Positions 1 to 8,243 of a DNA stretch of 64,000 bases are shown here, in pieces (position 1 is the stretch's first letter; each line of letters begins with the position of its first letter). Source of the DNA: Paenibacillus sp. L3-i20 (GTDB lineage Bacteria > Bacillota > Bacilli > Paenibacillales > Paenibacillaceae). The DNA is taken from the NCBI RefSeq assembly GCF_022180385.2, contig NZ_BQME02000001.1:2005678-2069677 (forward strand). The letters are read 5' to 3'. The notes beneath the pieces are model-generated. The model made no database searches and had not been told where the DNA came from. It saw only the letters and a program-made list of their open reading frames with translations. The position numbers and the translations under genes were made by a program.

Positions 1-2
1 AA

Positions 3-632
3 CGGGCTTTTCAAGATAAATCTAATCCGTCGGGAATTCTTGATATTGGTATAGTAGAAACGGTAATTTCTTTACCAGAAATATTGTCTGCTTATTACAA
101 CAAGTATCCAAATGTGGAATTGTCCTTAAAGTCAGGTGTGACAGAGTATTTGCTTAATGAAGTTATTGAAATGAGACTAGATGGTGCATTTGTGACAGGG
201 CCAATTATGCATCCGCTAATCGAAGGAATAGAAGTTATACAAGAGAAGCTTGTGCTTGTATCGAAGACCAATGATTTTAACGTGCGGGATCTCTCAACAA
301 AACCGTTGCTTCTCTATAATAAAGGCTGTGGATATCGTGAAAGACTGGAAAGCTTCATGAAAGCGGAGGGGATTATTCCTAAACAAATTATGGAGTTTGG
401 CACGTTTGGCACGATTATTGGCAGTGTATCTGCAGGGTTAGGTTTATCGATTATTCCTGAATCAGCCGTTGTGGATTGGATTGCTAACGGAACATTATAC
501 GCATACGACATTCCTAAGCCTTACCGTGAAATATCGACGATATTTATTAGAAAGAAAGAATCATATTTAACGAGTACACTGCAATGTTTCATGGATGAAA
601 TCATTGCTCGTAATGTTACTACTAGAGTGTAA
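3..632 (+). CDS. LysR-family transcriptional regulator, effector-binding domain (5' partial)
   Basis: The reading frame is open from the window edge, so the N-terminal helix-turn-helix is missing and only the C-terminal part is visible. The first residues (GILDIGIVETV, then LPEILSAYYNKYPNVELSL) are the first strand and helix of a LysR type-2 periplasmic-binding-like domain. A later GTFGTIIGSVSAGLGLSIIP segment is the second-lobe motif usual in this family. An ATG-less internal TTG at 84 could be read as a start, but homology continues upstream of it, so the gene is cut by the window. LysR proteins usually control a divergent neighbour that lies outside the view, so the target cannot be named. 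The family call is secure; the ligand is unknown. Confidence 0.85.
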   Translation, partial: RAFQDKSNPSGILDIGIVETVISLPEILSAYYNKYPNVELSLKSGVTEYLLNEVIEMRLDGAFVTGPIMHPLIEGIEVIQEKLVLVSKTNDFNVRDLSTKPLLLYNKGCGYRERLESFMKAEGIIPKQIMEFGTFGTIIGSVSAGLGLSIIPESAVVDWIANGTLYAYDIPKPYREISTIFIRKKESYLTSTLQCFMDEIIARNVTTRV

Positions 633-714
633 TAGTAATTGTAAGAATGGAATGGTACAAAAGAGGAAATTATGATAGGATGTAGAGCTATACGAATAGA
701 GGAAGTGAACGATC

Positions 715-1071
715 ATGATTCTGATCACAGTACCCGCACCGGATGTAACGATAACGAAGCAAGAAAACCCGCAGTTAAGCAATATTTATGGCTTTACAGA
801 CTTTCACCTGATCACGAGAGAACAGGGCGGATTTTTTATGTTTTACAATGATAAGGACGAGCTTTTGTTTGTCGGCAAAGCAAGAAAGCTAAGACCACGT
901 ATCAAGAAGCATTTCGAAGATACGGTTTCTGTAATGAAAAATCATCGTGACGAAGTAACGAAAATCGAGGTTTATGTGAATGAGAGTGCCGTAGATCGTG
1001 AGATCTATGAAACGTACCTCATCAATAATTTTAGAGCGAAGTACAACGTCGAGAAAGTTTTGTACAAGTAA
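715..1071 (+). CDS. Stand-alone GIY-YIG (UvrC N-terminal-like) domain protein
   Basis: A 118-residue protein that resembles only the N-terminal GIY-YIG nuclease domain of UvrC. The stretch GGFFMFYNDKDELLFVGKAR corresponds to the paired strands that carry the GIY and YIG motifs, although the signature is degenerate here (FMF and FVG). It is followed by a basic LRPRIKKHF segment and by the DREIYETYLINNFRAKYN helix that holds the metal-binding Glu and terminal Asn of such domains. There is no UvrB-binding, RNase H-like or HhH region, so it cannot replace UvrC. AGGAAG lies about 9 bases before the ATG. The gene stands alone and ends at a terminator. A repair-type nuclease role is inferred from the fold only. 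Confidence 0.75.
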   Translation: MILITVPAPDVTITKQENPQLSNIYGFTDFHLITREQGGFFMFYNDKDELLFVGKARKLRPRIKKHFEDTVSVMKNHRDEVTKIEVYVNESAVDREIYETYLINNFRAKYNVEKVLYK

Positions 1072-1083
1072 AAATCACAAAAA

Positions 1084-1130
1084 GCAACGAGCGAAAGTCG
1101 CAATAGTGACTTCGTTCGTTGCATTTTTTT
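1084..1130 (+). terminator. Rho-independent terminator of the GIY-YIG gene
   Basis: GCAACGA-GCGAAAGTC pairs with GACTTCGTTCGTTGC across an 8-base loop, with one bulge, and is followed by ATTTTTTT. It starts 13 bases after the stop codon. Confidence 0.85.
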
Positions 1131-1450
1131 CATTTAAGATGAGACTTAAGCAAACCAAATTTCCTAATCTCGAATCGTAGCTATTGTATGCTTTAGGATC
1201 TACCCCGTTAGCTTTCAAATAGTTGCCGGCAGTGCTATTCACTTTAATATCATCAACAGGGGATATATGACTTGCAGAAACAGAGTCGCCGAGCAAAAGC
1301 AAAACATTTGCCGAAGCAATAATGGAAGAAAACCTTCATACATAGAAAAAACCACCGGAAGGGAATGATAGCCAAACGTGGGGTTCCACCCATGTAGCAT
1401 TCGATGTGTTGTAGCCCGTACAACAAGAAACTGACATGTAGGGAGCGTAA
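1131..1450. other. Gene-free stretch, possibly holding a gene remnant
   Basis: No convincing gene is seen between the terminator and the VanZ-like gene. A minus-strand frame (1075-1302) encodes a soluble-looking sequence (for example GNYLKANGVDPKAYNSYDSR), but it lacks a ribosome binding site and runs through the plus-strand terminator. It may be the tail of a decayed gene, and I do not recognise it. The last 30 bases hold the start region of the next gene. Confidence 0.4.
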
Positions 1451-2638
1451 ATGATGTTGACATACGTTTTGCCAATCAAAATGGCTGTTTTCGTGTTTAT
1501 ATTTGCAAGCTTTTTCTTAGTTATTCCGTGGCTATTATATAGTTACAGAAAATATGGCTTTTTTAGTGTAGGGTATTCCATTATTTCGTTTTCATTTATT
1601 TTTTATATGTTGTCGGCACTTTTTCTAGTGTTGCTGCCTTTGCCAGAAACTCGGGATACATGTTCCTTTCAGTCAGCAAATACAGTGTATTATTCGCTGA
1701 CGCCGTTTACCTTTGTCACTGATGTTGCTAAGAACAGTGCAGTCGTATGGTCACAACCAGCAACATATATCGGAATCATTAAACAAAGTGCATTCTGGCA
1801 AGCAGCTTTTAATTTTTTGTTGTTGTTACCGTTTGGTGTGTACATCCGATACTTTTTCCGGGACAAACGTTATTGGAAACATGCGCTAGCAGCTGGATTT
1901 ATGCTGTCACTTTTTTACGAGGTGACCCAAGTTACAGGGATATACGGTATATACAACTGTCCGTATCGTTTATTCGATGTTGATGATCTACTGTTGAACA
2001 GCCTTGGGACGTTAGCCGGATTTGCTGTCGCACCTATTGTACTTGCGCTATTCCCTTCTAAGGAAACGATTCAATCGAAACGTCATCACATTTTCGAAAA
2101 GGATATTGTAACCCCAATTCCGCAACTGTTAGCGCTTTGGATCGATGTACTCGTTGTTAGAATCAGCTTTTCTCTGACGTCTTGGTTGTTCCCAGCCTAT
2201 ACATTTTACGACTATATGCTTTACTCCATGTTGTATTTGATCGTGTTTTTCGTTATACCGCTTTGTTGGAATGGGAAAACAATTGGGACCAACTTTATGC
2301 GATATCGCCTTACTAATGCGGGCTCGGAAAAACCGTTTTGGAGTTATATCGGGCGGAGGTTTCTTGCATTGTATTTGACGTGGCTGACGATCTCGTTGCT
2401 CGGAGAAACAAATCAGCTGGATATCCCAATGAGTTCTGCTTTCTATATTACTCATGTATTAGTAACCTTAGTGCTTATCTTAGTGAACCTTACCATATGG
2501 GCAGTGCTTATCATACATGTCTTGTTGGTAATTGTGAAAAAGGATCGACGATTGTTTTATTTCGACTCTGTAGCGGACTTAGTTCCTACAAGGAAATTGA
2601 CTGATTCGGATAGGGAAAACGTATTAAGTGAAAAGTGA
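1451..2638 (+). CDS. VanZ-like / RDD-domain membrane protein
   Basis: A 395-residue integral membrane protein with two recognisable parts. Residues about 1-205 are a VanZ-like domain: several membrane helices, the FNFLLLLPFGVY segment, and the acidic LFYEVTQVTG...FDVDDLLLNSLGTLAG motif typical of VanZ. Residues about 225-375 form an RDD-type membrane domain with the LALWIDVLVVR start and an NGKTIGTNFMRYRLTN loop after its second helix. VanZ of enterococci gives low-level teicoplanin resistance, but most bacterial homologues have no known function, so resistance should not be assumed. GGGAGCG lies 5 bases before the first of two adjacent ATG codons. The gene is monocistronic and ends at a stem-loop shared with the convergent TetR gene. 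Confidence 0.8.
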   Translation: MMLTYVLPIKMAVFVFIFASFFLVIPWLLYSYRKYGFFSVGYSIISFSFIFYMLSALFLVLLPLPETRDTCSFQSANTVYYSLTPFTFVTDVAKNSAVVWSQPATYIGIIKQSAFWQAAFNFLLLLPFGVYIRYFFRDKRYWKHALAAGFMLSLFYEVTQVTGIYGIYNCPYRLFDVDDLLLNSLGTLAGFAVAPIVLALFPSKETIQSKRHHIFEKDIVTPIPQLLALWIDVLVVRISFSLTSWLFPAYTFYDYMLYSMLYLIVFFVIPLCWNGKTIGTNFMRYRLTNAGSEKPFWSYIGRRFLALYLTWLTISLLGETNQLDIPMSSAFYITHVLVTLVLILVNLTIWAVLIIHVLLVIVKKDRRLFYFDSVADLVPTRKLTDSDRENVLSEK

Positions 2639-2655
2639 AGCTAATTGAGACGGAG

Positions 2656-2689
2656 GAAGGCTGCCGACAGTAATGAAGCGACAGCCTTC
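2656..2689. terminator. Stem-loop between convergent genes
   Basis: GAAGGCTG pairs with CAGCCTTC around an 18-base loop, midway between the convergent VanZ-like and TetR genes. Neither side has a run of T, so its role as a terminator is inferred from position. Confidence 0.45.
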
Positions 2690-2730
2690 AAGGGAAATAA
2701 TTATAATTCGTAAGATTGGGGAGTAATCAA

Positions 2731-3312
2731 TTATCTAAGTAATGTAAGTGTTACCTCCAACGAATTATTAATAAATGATCGCTCTGGTCGAGATTTCATC
2801 ATGACGGTTAGCCCAATAAGCGCTATAATTAGTGCCTGTGATAAAGCCTTCGCGTTAATGCCACTCTCGAGCTCACCTGATTGTATGCCTCGTTCTATCG
2901 TTTCTTGAAATATAACGGCTAGGTACATTTGATGCTCCCTGGTTAAAACTTCAAATTTCTCATCATGGGGTGCAAGCTCAACCATTGTATTGATACAAAA
3001 GCATCCTCGGCTGTGACTTTCGGTATATCCCTCAGCGACGATCCCTTCAAAGAAAGCACGAAATGCTTCTTTTACAGATGGATGGCTCTGAAGTCTAGTT
3101 CGGACAAGAGAGGCACGAGACATCGTATATTTGCGCAGTGCGGCTTCGAACAATACTTTTTTGTCCCCAAATGTTGAGTATATGCTTGGCTTTTGGATTC
3201 CCATTCTCGAAGTTAAATCGCTTAATGAGGTAGCCTCATACCCCTTCTCCCAAAATAGCTCCATAGCAGCATCCAATACTTTTTCTTCATCAAATTCACG
3301 GATTCGTCCCAT
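2731..3312 (-). CDS. TetR/AcrR-family transcriptional repressor
   Basis: A 193-residue TetR-family regulator. The N-terminal 45 residues form the helix-turn-helix domain (DAAMELFWEKGYEATSLSDL, then IQKPSIYSTFGDKKVLF), and the remaining helical part is the ligand-binding and dimerisation domain, with a Cys pair in SRGCFCINTM. An ATG at 3327 would add five residues, but the AGGGG ribosome binding site lies just inside that extension and 8 bases before the ATG at 3312, so 3312 is preferred. The gene is divergent from an MFS / monooxygenase / esterase operon whose promoter carries a palindrome, so it probably represses that operon. The inducer is unknown. The Cys pair raises the possibility of thiol or electrophile sensing, which is a guess. 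Confidence 0.88.
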   Translation of the reverse strand: MGRIREFDEEKVLDAAMELFWEKGYEATSLSDLTSRMGIQKPSIYSTFGDKKVLFEAALRKYTMSRASLVRTRLQSHPSVKEAFRAFFEGIVAEGYTESHSRGCFCINTMVELAPHDEKFEVLTREHQMYLAVIFQETIERGIQSGELESGINAKALSQALIIALIGLTVMMKSRPERSFINNSLEVTLTLLR

Positions 3313-3510
3313 AATTAGACCCCTCATTACGTTGAATGGTTTCTTGGTCGTTCAATGCATTCAGCCACGTATAGACTCTTTTCTTTTGATTACCAATCAG
3401 TATGATATTATTTTATATTTTGTTGTTTGCAATGTCAAATGGAGAACATCACTGCTTAACTCAAAAAGATAGAGGTGAAACTTATATCCAGTATAAAAGG
3501 AATATTTCGG

Positions 3511-3569
3511 TTGACATAGCACATTTATTTGCGTTATATTAGCCAAACGATTTAACGTACCGAACGGTA
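3511..3569 (+). promoter_or_regulatory. Promoter and palindromic operator of the MFS operon
   Basis: TTGACA at 3511-3516 and TATATT at 3535-3540 are 18 bases apart. The palindrome TACCG-AA-CGGTA at 3558-3569 lies about 18 bases after the -10 box, close to the expected transcription start. This is a typical place for a TetR-family operator, and the divergent TetR gene makes it the likely binder. Confidence 0.6.
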
Positions 3570-3614
3570 TGATATTTAAATCCATAATACCATTTTACAG
3601 AGGAGGTGTAAGAG

Positions 3615-4874
3615 ATGGAGAAGGTTGATGAACAAATAGCTATCAATTCAGTAGTAAGGACTATTTCGTCACAGGAGTCGGAATCGACATCCAATCCTAT
3701 CCGCATGTCTCGTTTTATGACCATATTGTTTGCGGTTACTTGCGGTATGTCTGTTGCTAATATCTACTTTGCGCAGCCGATACTCGACAATCTATCTAGT
3801 GAGTTCGGAGTAGAGCATTCAACGATTGGTATTCTAATTACGATCACCCAGATCTTTTATGCGGTGGGGTTGTTGCTACTAGTGCCGCTTGGAGATTTAC
3901 TGAACCAACGAAAACTCATTATTGGTCAGATGTCATTGTCCATGATAGCACTCGTAATTGTTGGGACTGCCTCTTCTAGTACGGCGCTATTTGTAGGTAT
4001 GGCAATGGTTGGATTGCTTGCCGTTGTCACTCAAACTTTGGTGGCGTTCGCCTCGACTATGGCAATACCAGCTGAACGAGGGCGTGTTGTCGGTACAATC
4101 ACAAGTGGAATTGTAATAGGCATCCTACTTGCAAGGTCGATTTCAGGAATCATAACCGATTTTGCTGGTTGGCGTTTTGTATATTTGCTCTCAGCTGTGC
4201 TTATGTTGGTTATGGTTTATACATTATTTAGAGTGTTGCCAAATGTTGAGCGTAAGGTAACAAATATATCCTATTTCCAATTACTTAGATCGGTCATTAT
4301 GTTGTTTGCACAAGAACGGATATTGCGCATCCGTGCGATTCTGGCGATGCTGATTTTTACTGTTTTCAGTATTTTGTGGACGCCATTAGTACTACCCCTT
4401 AGCGCACCGCCATTATCACTTTCTCACACTGCAATTGGAGCTTTTGGTCTCGTGGGAGTTGTAGGAGCGTTAGCTGCAGCAAGGGCGGGCAAGCTTGCCG
4501 ATCGAGGTTATGGGCAGAAGACAACGGGTGTAGCGTTGACTCTATTATTACTATCTTGGTGGCTAATCAGTTATACAGAAAAGTCATTACTGGCACTAGT
4601 TATTGGGATTGTTTTGCTAGATTTAGCGGTTCAGGCCGTACATGTCACGAATCAAAGTATGATCTTCACATTGCGTGCTGATGCGCGTAGTCGGCTAACT
4701 GCTGGGTATATGGTTTTTTATTCCATAGGAAGTGCTGTTGGTTCTATCGCTTCGACCCAAATATATGCACATTATGGCTGGCACGGGGTGTGTTTACTTG
4801 GAGCAGCTGTTAGTGCTCTAGCACTGCTGTTTTGGGCAATGACCGTTCGTGCTACTGCTGCCGTTTTGAAATAA
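3615..4874 (+). CDS. MFS-family efflux transporter, about 12 membrane segments
   Basis: A 419-residue major facilitator. After a hydrophilic leader of about 30 residues come the first helix (FMTILFAVTCGMSVANIYFA) and the loop LGDLLNQRKLIIGQM, which matches motif A of MFS drug exporters between helices 2 and 3. A central loop at about residues 205-235 separates two six-helix halves. It begins after a strong GAGGAGG ribosome binding site and is the first gene of a TetR-controlled operon with a flavin monooxygenase (40 bases on) and an esterase (22 bases further). Export of a small organic compound that the two enzymes also modify would fit, but the substrate cannot be read from the sequence. 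Confidence 0.85.
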   Translation: MEKVDEQIAINSVVRTISSQESESTSNPIRMSRFMTILFAVTCGMSVANIYFAQPILDNLSSEFGVEHSTIGILITITQIFYAVGLLLLVPLGDLLNQRKLIIGQMSLSMIALVIVGTASSSTALFVGMAMVGLLAVVTQTLVAFASTMAIPAERGRVVGTITSGIVIGILLARSISGIITDFAGWRFVYLLSAVLMLVMVYTLFRVLPNVERKVTNISYFQLLRSVIMLFAQERILRIRAILAMLIFTVFSILWTPLVLPLSAPPLSLSHTAIGAFGLVGVVGALAAARAGKLADRGYGQKTTGVALTLLLLSWWLISYTEKSLLALVIGIVLLDLAVQAVHVTNQSMIFTLRADARSRLTAGYMVFYSIGSAVGSIASTQIYAHYGWHGVCLLGAAVSALALLFWAMTVRATAAVLK

Positions 4875-4914
4875 AGGTATATAAATGTAAGAGATTGAGA
4901 AGGAGAGATTACTA

Positions 4915-5976
4915 ATGGAAATAGGTATAACTTCATTTGTTGATACAAAGCCGGATATTCACACAGGTGAATTAATTAGTCACGCACAACGATTGCGTGA
5001 AGTTGTTGAAGAGATCGTCCTTGCTGATCAGGTGGGACTTGATGTATTTGGTGTAGGTGAGCATCATCGGGAAGATTATGCGGCATCTTCGCCAGCAATG
5101 GTGTTAGCTGCAGCGGCAGCACAGACGAAAAACATTCGGTTGACCAGTGCAGTGACCGTTCTTTCTTCAGCTGATCCGGTACGTGTATTTCAAGATTTTG
5201 CGACGCTTGATGGTCTTTCCAATGGGCGTGCTGAGATTATGGCAGGTAGAGGTTCCTTTATCGAATCGTTCCCACTATTTGGTTATGATTTGAATGATTA
5301 TGGTGAGCTGTTCGAAGAACATCTGGAGTTGTTACTCAAAATACGTAGTTCCGAAAAAGTAACCTGGAAGGGCGGACATCGCCCAGCAATTAATAATTTG
5401 GGTGTGTATCCACGGCCCGTTCAGGATTCCTTGCCCGTATGGGTTGGCAGCGGTGGCAATCAAGATTCTGCCATCCGTGCAGGTTTGCTAGGACTACCTC
5501 TGATGCTGGCGATCATTGGTGGGAGTCCGATGCATTTTGAACCGCTCGTTCAGCTCTATAAGAAAGCAGCAGCGCACGCAGGTCATGATGAATCGAATCT
5601 TAAAGTAGGGTCACACTCGATAGGATTTGTTGCAGAAAATACTGAACTTGCAGCAGACACATTTTTCCCTTCTACTCAATATGGCATGAATAAGCTCGGC
5701 AAGGAGCGGGGCTGGGCGCATTATGATCGTTCCAGCTTTGATGCTGCTCGCAGCTTTGATGGTGCCTTGTATGTAGGTGATCCGGAAACGGTTGCCCAGA
5801 AGATCATTCATCTTCGCAAAAATGTAGGTGTTACACGCTTTATGATGTACGTGCCTTTAAGCACGATGCCGCATGATCAGGTGATGAGAGCAATTGAGCT
5901 GCTTGGAACTGAGGTAGCGCCTCGGGTCCGTGAAGAAATATGCAAGTGGGAAGCTGAGATGGAAAATGCAATCTAA
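4915..5976 (+). CDS. LLM-class flavin-dependent monooxygenase
   Basis: A 353-residue bacterial-luciferase-like protein of the usual length. It has the TIM-barrel start MEIGITSF, the FGVGEHHREDYAASSPAMVL segment that lines the flavin site, the LTSAVTVLSSADPVRVFQDF strand-helix, and the DGLSNGRAEIMAGRGSF motif common to LLM oxidoreductases. Family members use reduced FMN or F420 from a separate reductase; no reductase lies next to it. The ribosome binding site is AAGGAGAG. It is the middle gene of the TetR-regulated operon, so it probably oxidises the compound handled by the transporter and esterase. Confidence 0.88.
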   Translation: MEIGITSFVDTKPDIHTGELISHAQRLREVVEEIVLADQVGLDVFGVGEHHREDYAASSPAMVLAAAAAQTKNIRLTSAVTVLSSADPVRVFQDFATLDGLSNGRAEIMAGRGSFIESFPLFGYDLNDYGELFEEHLELLLKIRSSEKVTWKGGHRPAINNLGVYPRPVQDSLPVWVGSGGNQDSAIRAGLLGLPLMLAIIGGSPMHFEPLVQLYKKAAAHAGHDESNLKVGSHSIGFVAENTELAADTFFPSTQYGMNKLGKERGWAHYDRSSFDAARSFDGALYVGDPETVAQKIIHLRKNVGVTRFMMYVPLSTMPHDQVMRAIELLGTEVAPRVREEICKWEAEMENAI

Positions 5977-5998
5977 TTTAATGATAGGAGTGAAAAGA

Positions 5999-6937
5999 AT
6001 GAACATAGAAAACCGGGTTTTGCCAGAGTTAAAGTCAACATTAGCACAGTTTCCTGGTTTTCAATTGGAGGAGAATTTAGAACTGGGAAGAAGGATGTTA
6101 AAGACTCCCCCTATTGAGCAGTCAGAGCAAGTAACTACAAGGATTCAGATGATTCCGGGTGGAGCAGGTAAAATATTGGTTAAAATCTATGAACCTGCCA
6201 ATCGATCAAAAGCTAAGCTGCCAGCTATGTTGTGGATTCATGGTGGAGGTTACGTGATGGGGCATCCCGATATGGATGACAGCTTAAGCGAACGCTTTGT
6301 ACAAGCGGCCAATTGCGTTGTTGTGTCGGTCGATTATCGACTTGCTCCTGAGCATCCCTATCCAGCTGCGATCGAGGATTGTTATGCTGCACTGACATGG
6401 ATGGCGAACGAAGCTGAAGAACTCGGCATCGATTTAACTCGCTTAGCTATTGCTGGTGCAAGCGGGGGTGGAGGTTTAACCGCAGCGCTTGCTTTAATGG
6501 TGCGAGACAAGGGCGGTCCAGCCCTCATTTTCCAAATGCCGCTTTATCCGATGATCGATAATCGTAATGATACAGCATCAAGTTATGAAATTACGGCCGG
6601 TAATGCAATTTGGAACCGTACAAATAATTTGACAGCATGGAGTATGTACTTGGGTGAACAAAACAATGCTAGTGAGGTATCTCCTTATGCGGTGCCATCA
6701 AGGGCAAAAAGCTTAGCTGGTCTACCGCCTGCTTATACATGTGTAGGACAGCTCGATTTGTTCCGTGATGAGACGATTCAATATGTAACCCGTCTTGCTC
6801 AAGCGGGCGTAGACGTCGAATTCCATCTGTATCCCGGAGCCTTCCATAGCTTTGAATCTATCGTACCGCAAGCGGAAATAAGTCAGCGTGCCAGTGAAAG
6901 TTATATAGATGCAATGGCGAGAGCTCTTAATCCATAA
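5999..6937 (+). CDS. Alpha/beta hydrolase-3 (hormone-sensitive-lipase type) esterase
   Basis: A 312-residue alpha/beta hydrolase. HGGG at residues 81-84 is the oxyanion-hole motif, GASGG around Ser155 is the nucleophile elbow (a GDSAGG variant), and GQLDLFRDE and GAFHSF supply the catalytic Asp and His. A longer frame starts at 5930 inside the monooxygenase gene, but AGGAG lies 8 bases before the ATG at 5999, so that start is used. It would hydrolyse carboxyl esters of small acyl or alkyl groups. It is the last gene of the TetR-controlled operon and is followed by a stem-loop. Confidence 0.88.
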   Translation: MNIENRVLPELKSTLAQFPGFQLEENLELGRRMLKTPPIEQSEQVTTRIQMIPGGAGKILVKIYEPANRSKAKLPAMLWIHGGGYVMGHPDMDDSLSERFVQAANCVVVSVDYRLAPEHPYPAAIEDCYAALTWMANEAEELGIDLTRLAIAGASGGGGLTAALALMVRDKGGPALIFQMPLYPMIDNRNDTASSYEITAGNAIWNRTNNLTAWSMYLGEQNNASEVSPYAVPSRAKSLAGLPPAYTCVGQLDLFRDETIQYVTRLAQAGVDVEFHLYPGAFHSFESIVPQAEISQRASESYIDAMARALNP

Positions 6938-6948
6938 ATAATGAAAGT

Positions 6949-6990
6949 GGCTATCTCCAAGGGTCGGAAACGATCTAGGAGATAGCTATT
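6949..6990 (+). terminator. Stem-loop after the esterase operon
   Basis: GGCTATCTCC pairs with GGAGATAGCT across an 18-base loop, 12 bases after the stop. The following TATTATGCTT is only weakly T-rich, so termination is likely but not certain. Confidence 0.55.
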
Positions 6991-7253
6991 ATGCTTCACA
7001 GCGAAGATAGAAAGGATCGTAGTTCATTGCTTAAACGACGAGGATCGCTTAGCATCGGCAATCTAACGATCTTGTTAAGAATAATGGTAGTATATTACAA
7101 ATTCCAGAAAAAGAAAGTGAACTTTTCTCTTACCATAAAAGTAACATAATAGAAATTTCCCCCTTTCACTATCCGAACAACTGACCTTATACTCTTGTGG
7201 ACAGATATTTTCATACACATGTTCCTAATCTTCTATGTAAGAAAGGAGGTGTA

Positions 7254-7622
7254 ATGATGAAAAAGTCGATGATTTCCGTTGGTCTCATAATCGCTATTGT
7301 TTTAAGTTTTTCAACTTCGGTGCTTGCCGCATACAACTTTTCCAGTCAAAGTTATTATATTTCAAGCGGATCAATTGAGTTCGGTCATGGAGTTATAGCT
7401 AATACTGGAACGTACAGAGATGATCTGAAAATTGATCTGTATCGCGGAACGACATTCGTTGCGACTAAAACGATAACGCTTAGTCCGGGAGAATGGCTCT
7501 ATCCAGGAAGTACTACTACTCCCTTAATTACTCTAGCAACAAATCAACCTGCGGGCCAATACAGATATGTACTTACTGCTTCGGGAAGTTGGAATGTTAA
7601 GGCTTATGCTGAGAATTGGTAA
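7254..7622 (+). CDS. Small secreted protein of unknown function, paralog 1
   Basis: The predicted protein has 122 residues (or 121 from the second ATG at 7257, which has better spacing from AAAGGAGG). Residues about 1-26 are a classic signal peptide: MKKSM, a hydrophobic core (VGLIIAIVLSF), then a LAA cleavage region. The mature part, about 95 residues, is rich in Ser, Thr, Tyr and alternating hydrophobic residues and looks like a small beta-sandwich. It has no Cys and no cell-wall anchor. The gene at 7813 encodes a close paralog. I do not recognise the family. A freely secreted or surface-retained protein is inferred. Confidence 0.7.
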   Translation: MMKKSMISVGLIIAIVLSFSTSVLAAYNFSSQSYYISSGSIEFGHGVIANTGTYRDDLKIDLYRGTTFVATKTITLSPGEWLYPGSTTTPLITLATNQPAGQYRYVLTASGSWNVKAYAENW

Positions 7623-7690
7623 TATACACACCTAACAGAGATCCCTATGGTTATATGCAGAGTAAGAACGAGTTTTACTTTTGTTTTAGC

Positions 7691-7728
7691 AACCAGTCAA
7701 TTAGTAAGCGTTTACATATCGACTGGTT
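7691..7728. promoter_or_regulatory. Inverted repeat enclosing a cre-like site between the secreted paralogs
   Basis: AACCAGTC (7691-7698) pairs with GACTGGTT (7721-7728). The loop contains AGTAAGCGTTTACA at 7703-7716, which matches the CcpA cre consensus TGWNANCGNTNWCA at all fixed positions except the first. It lies about 100 bases before the second paralog. It may be a cre operator, or part of a stem-loop ending the first transcript. Confidence 0.4.
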
Positions 7729-7812
7729 GGGAGCATCAGGAATCCGTCAAGTAGTTGTTCAAATTCACAATTAGAATACCGCAACATAAATTTCAATTAA
7801 GAGGGAGATGTT

Positions 7813-8181
7813 ATGATGAAAAAATCAATGATTTCAATCACGTTAATTATCGCTATTGTTCTAAGCTTTTCAACTTCTGTATTTGCCGCATTTAGCTATA
7901 CTAGCCCATTTCAAACTCTTTCAGCTGGAACAATCAAGTTTGGTAATGGTGTTATAGTTAATACTGGAAAGTATAGAGATGATCTAAAGATTGATCTGTA
8001 TCGTGGAACGACATATATTACGAGTAAAACAATAACGCTTAATCCAGGGCAATCGTACTATCCTGATACTCCTAGCTCTCCTGCTCCGTTTATTCTAGCA
8101 ACAGGTCAACCAGCTGGCCAATACAGATTTGTGTTATCTGCTTCGGGTAGCTTTCATGTAATGTCTTCACTTTACAATTAG
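7813..8181 (+). CDS. Small secreted protein of unknown function, paralog 2
   Basis: A 122-residue protein clearly duplicated from the gene at 7254. Both begin MKKSMIS, and they share FSTSV.AA at the signal-peptide end, then IKFGNGVIVNTGKYRDDLKI, DLYRGTT, SKTITLNPGQ and the QPAGQYRFVLSASGS block near the C-terminus. The middle and the last few residues diverge most. Two ATG codons are adjacent (7813 and 7816) after GAGGGAG; either could be used. It ends at a strong terminator. Function unknown; a secreted beta-rich domain is inferred from composition. Confidence 0.7.
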   Translation: MMKKSMISITLIIAIVLSFSTSVFAAFSYTSPFQTLSAGTIKFGNGVIVNTGKYRDDLKIDLYRGTTYITSKTITLNPGQSYYPDTPSSPAPFILATGQPAGQYRFVLSASGSFHVMSSLYN

Positions 8182-8202
8182 AAGACTTGCAGTTATAACG
8201 TA

Positions 8203-8243
8203 ACAAAAAAAGAGTGCTACGATAACACGCAGCACTCTTTTTT
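8203..8243 (+). terminator. Rho-independent terminator after the secreted paralogs
   Basis: AAAAAAGAGTGCT pairs with AGCACTCTTTTTT around a loop of about 12 bases, 22 bases after the stop. The symmetrical A and T flanks make it usable from either strand. Confidence 0.9.

Noticed and set aside
1239-1475. A 78-codon minus-strand frame
   Set aside because: It overlaps the start region of the VanZ-like gene, has no ribosome binding site and lacks recognisable features.
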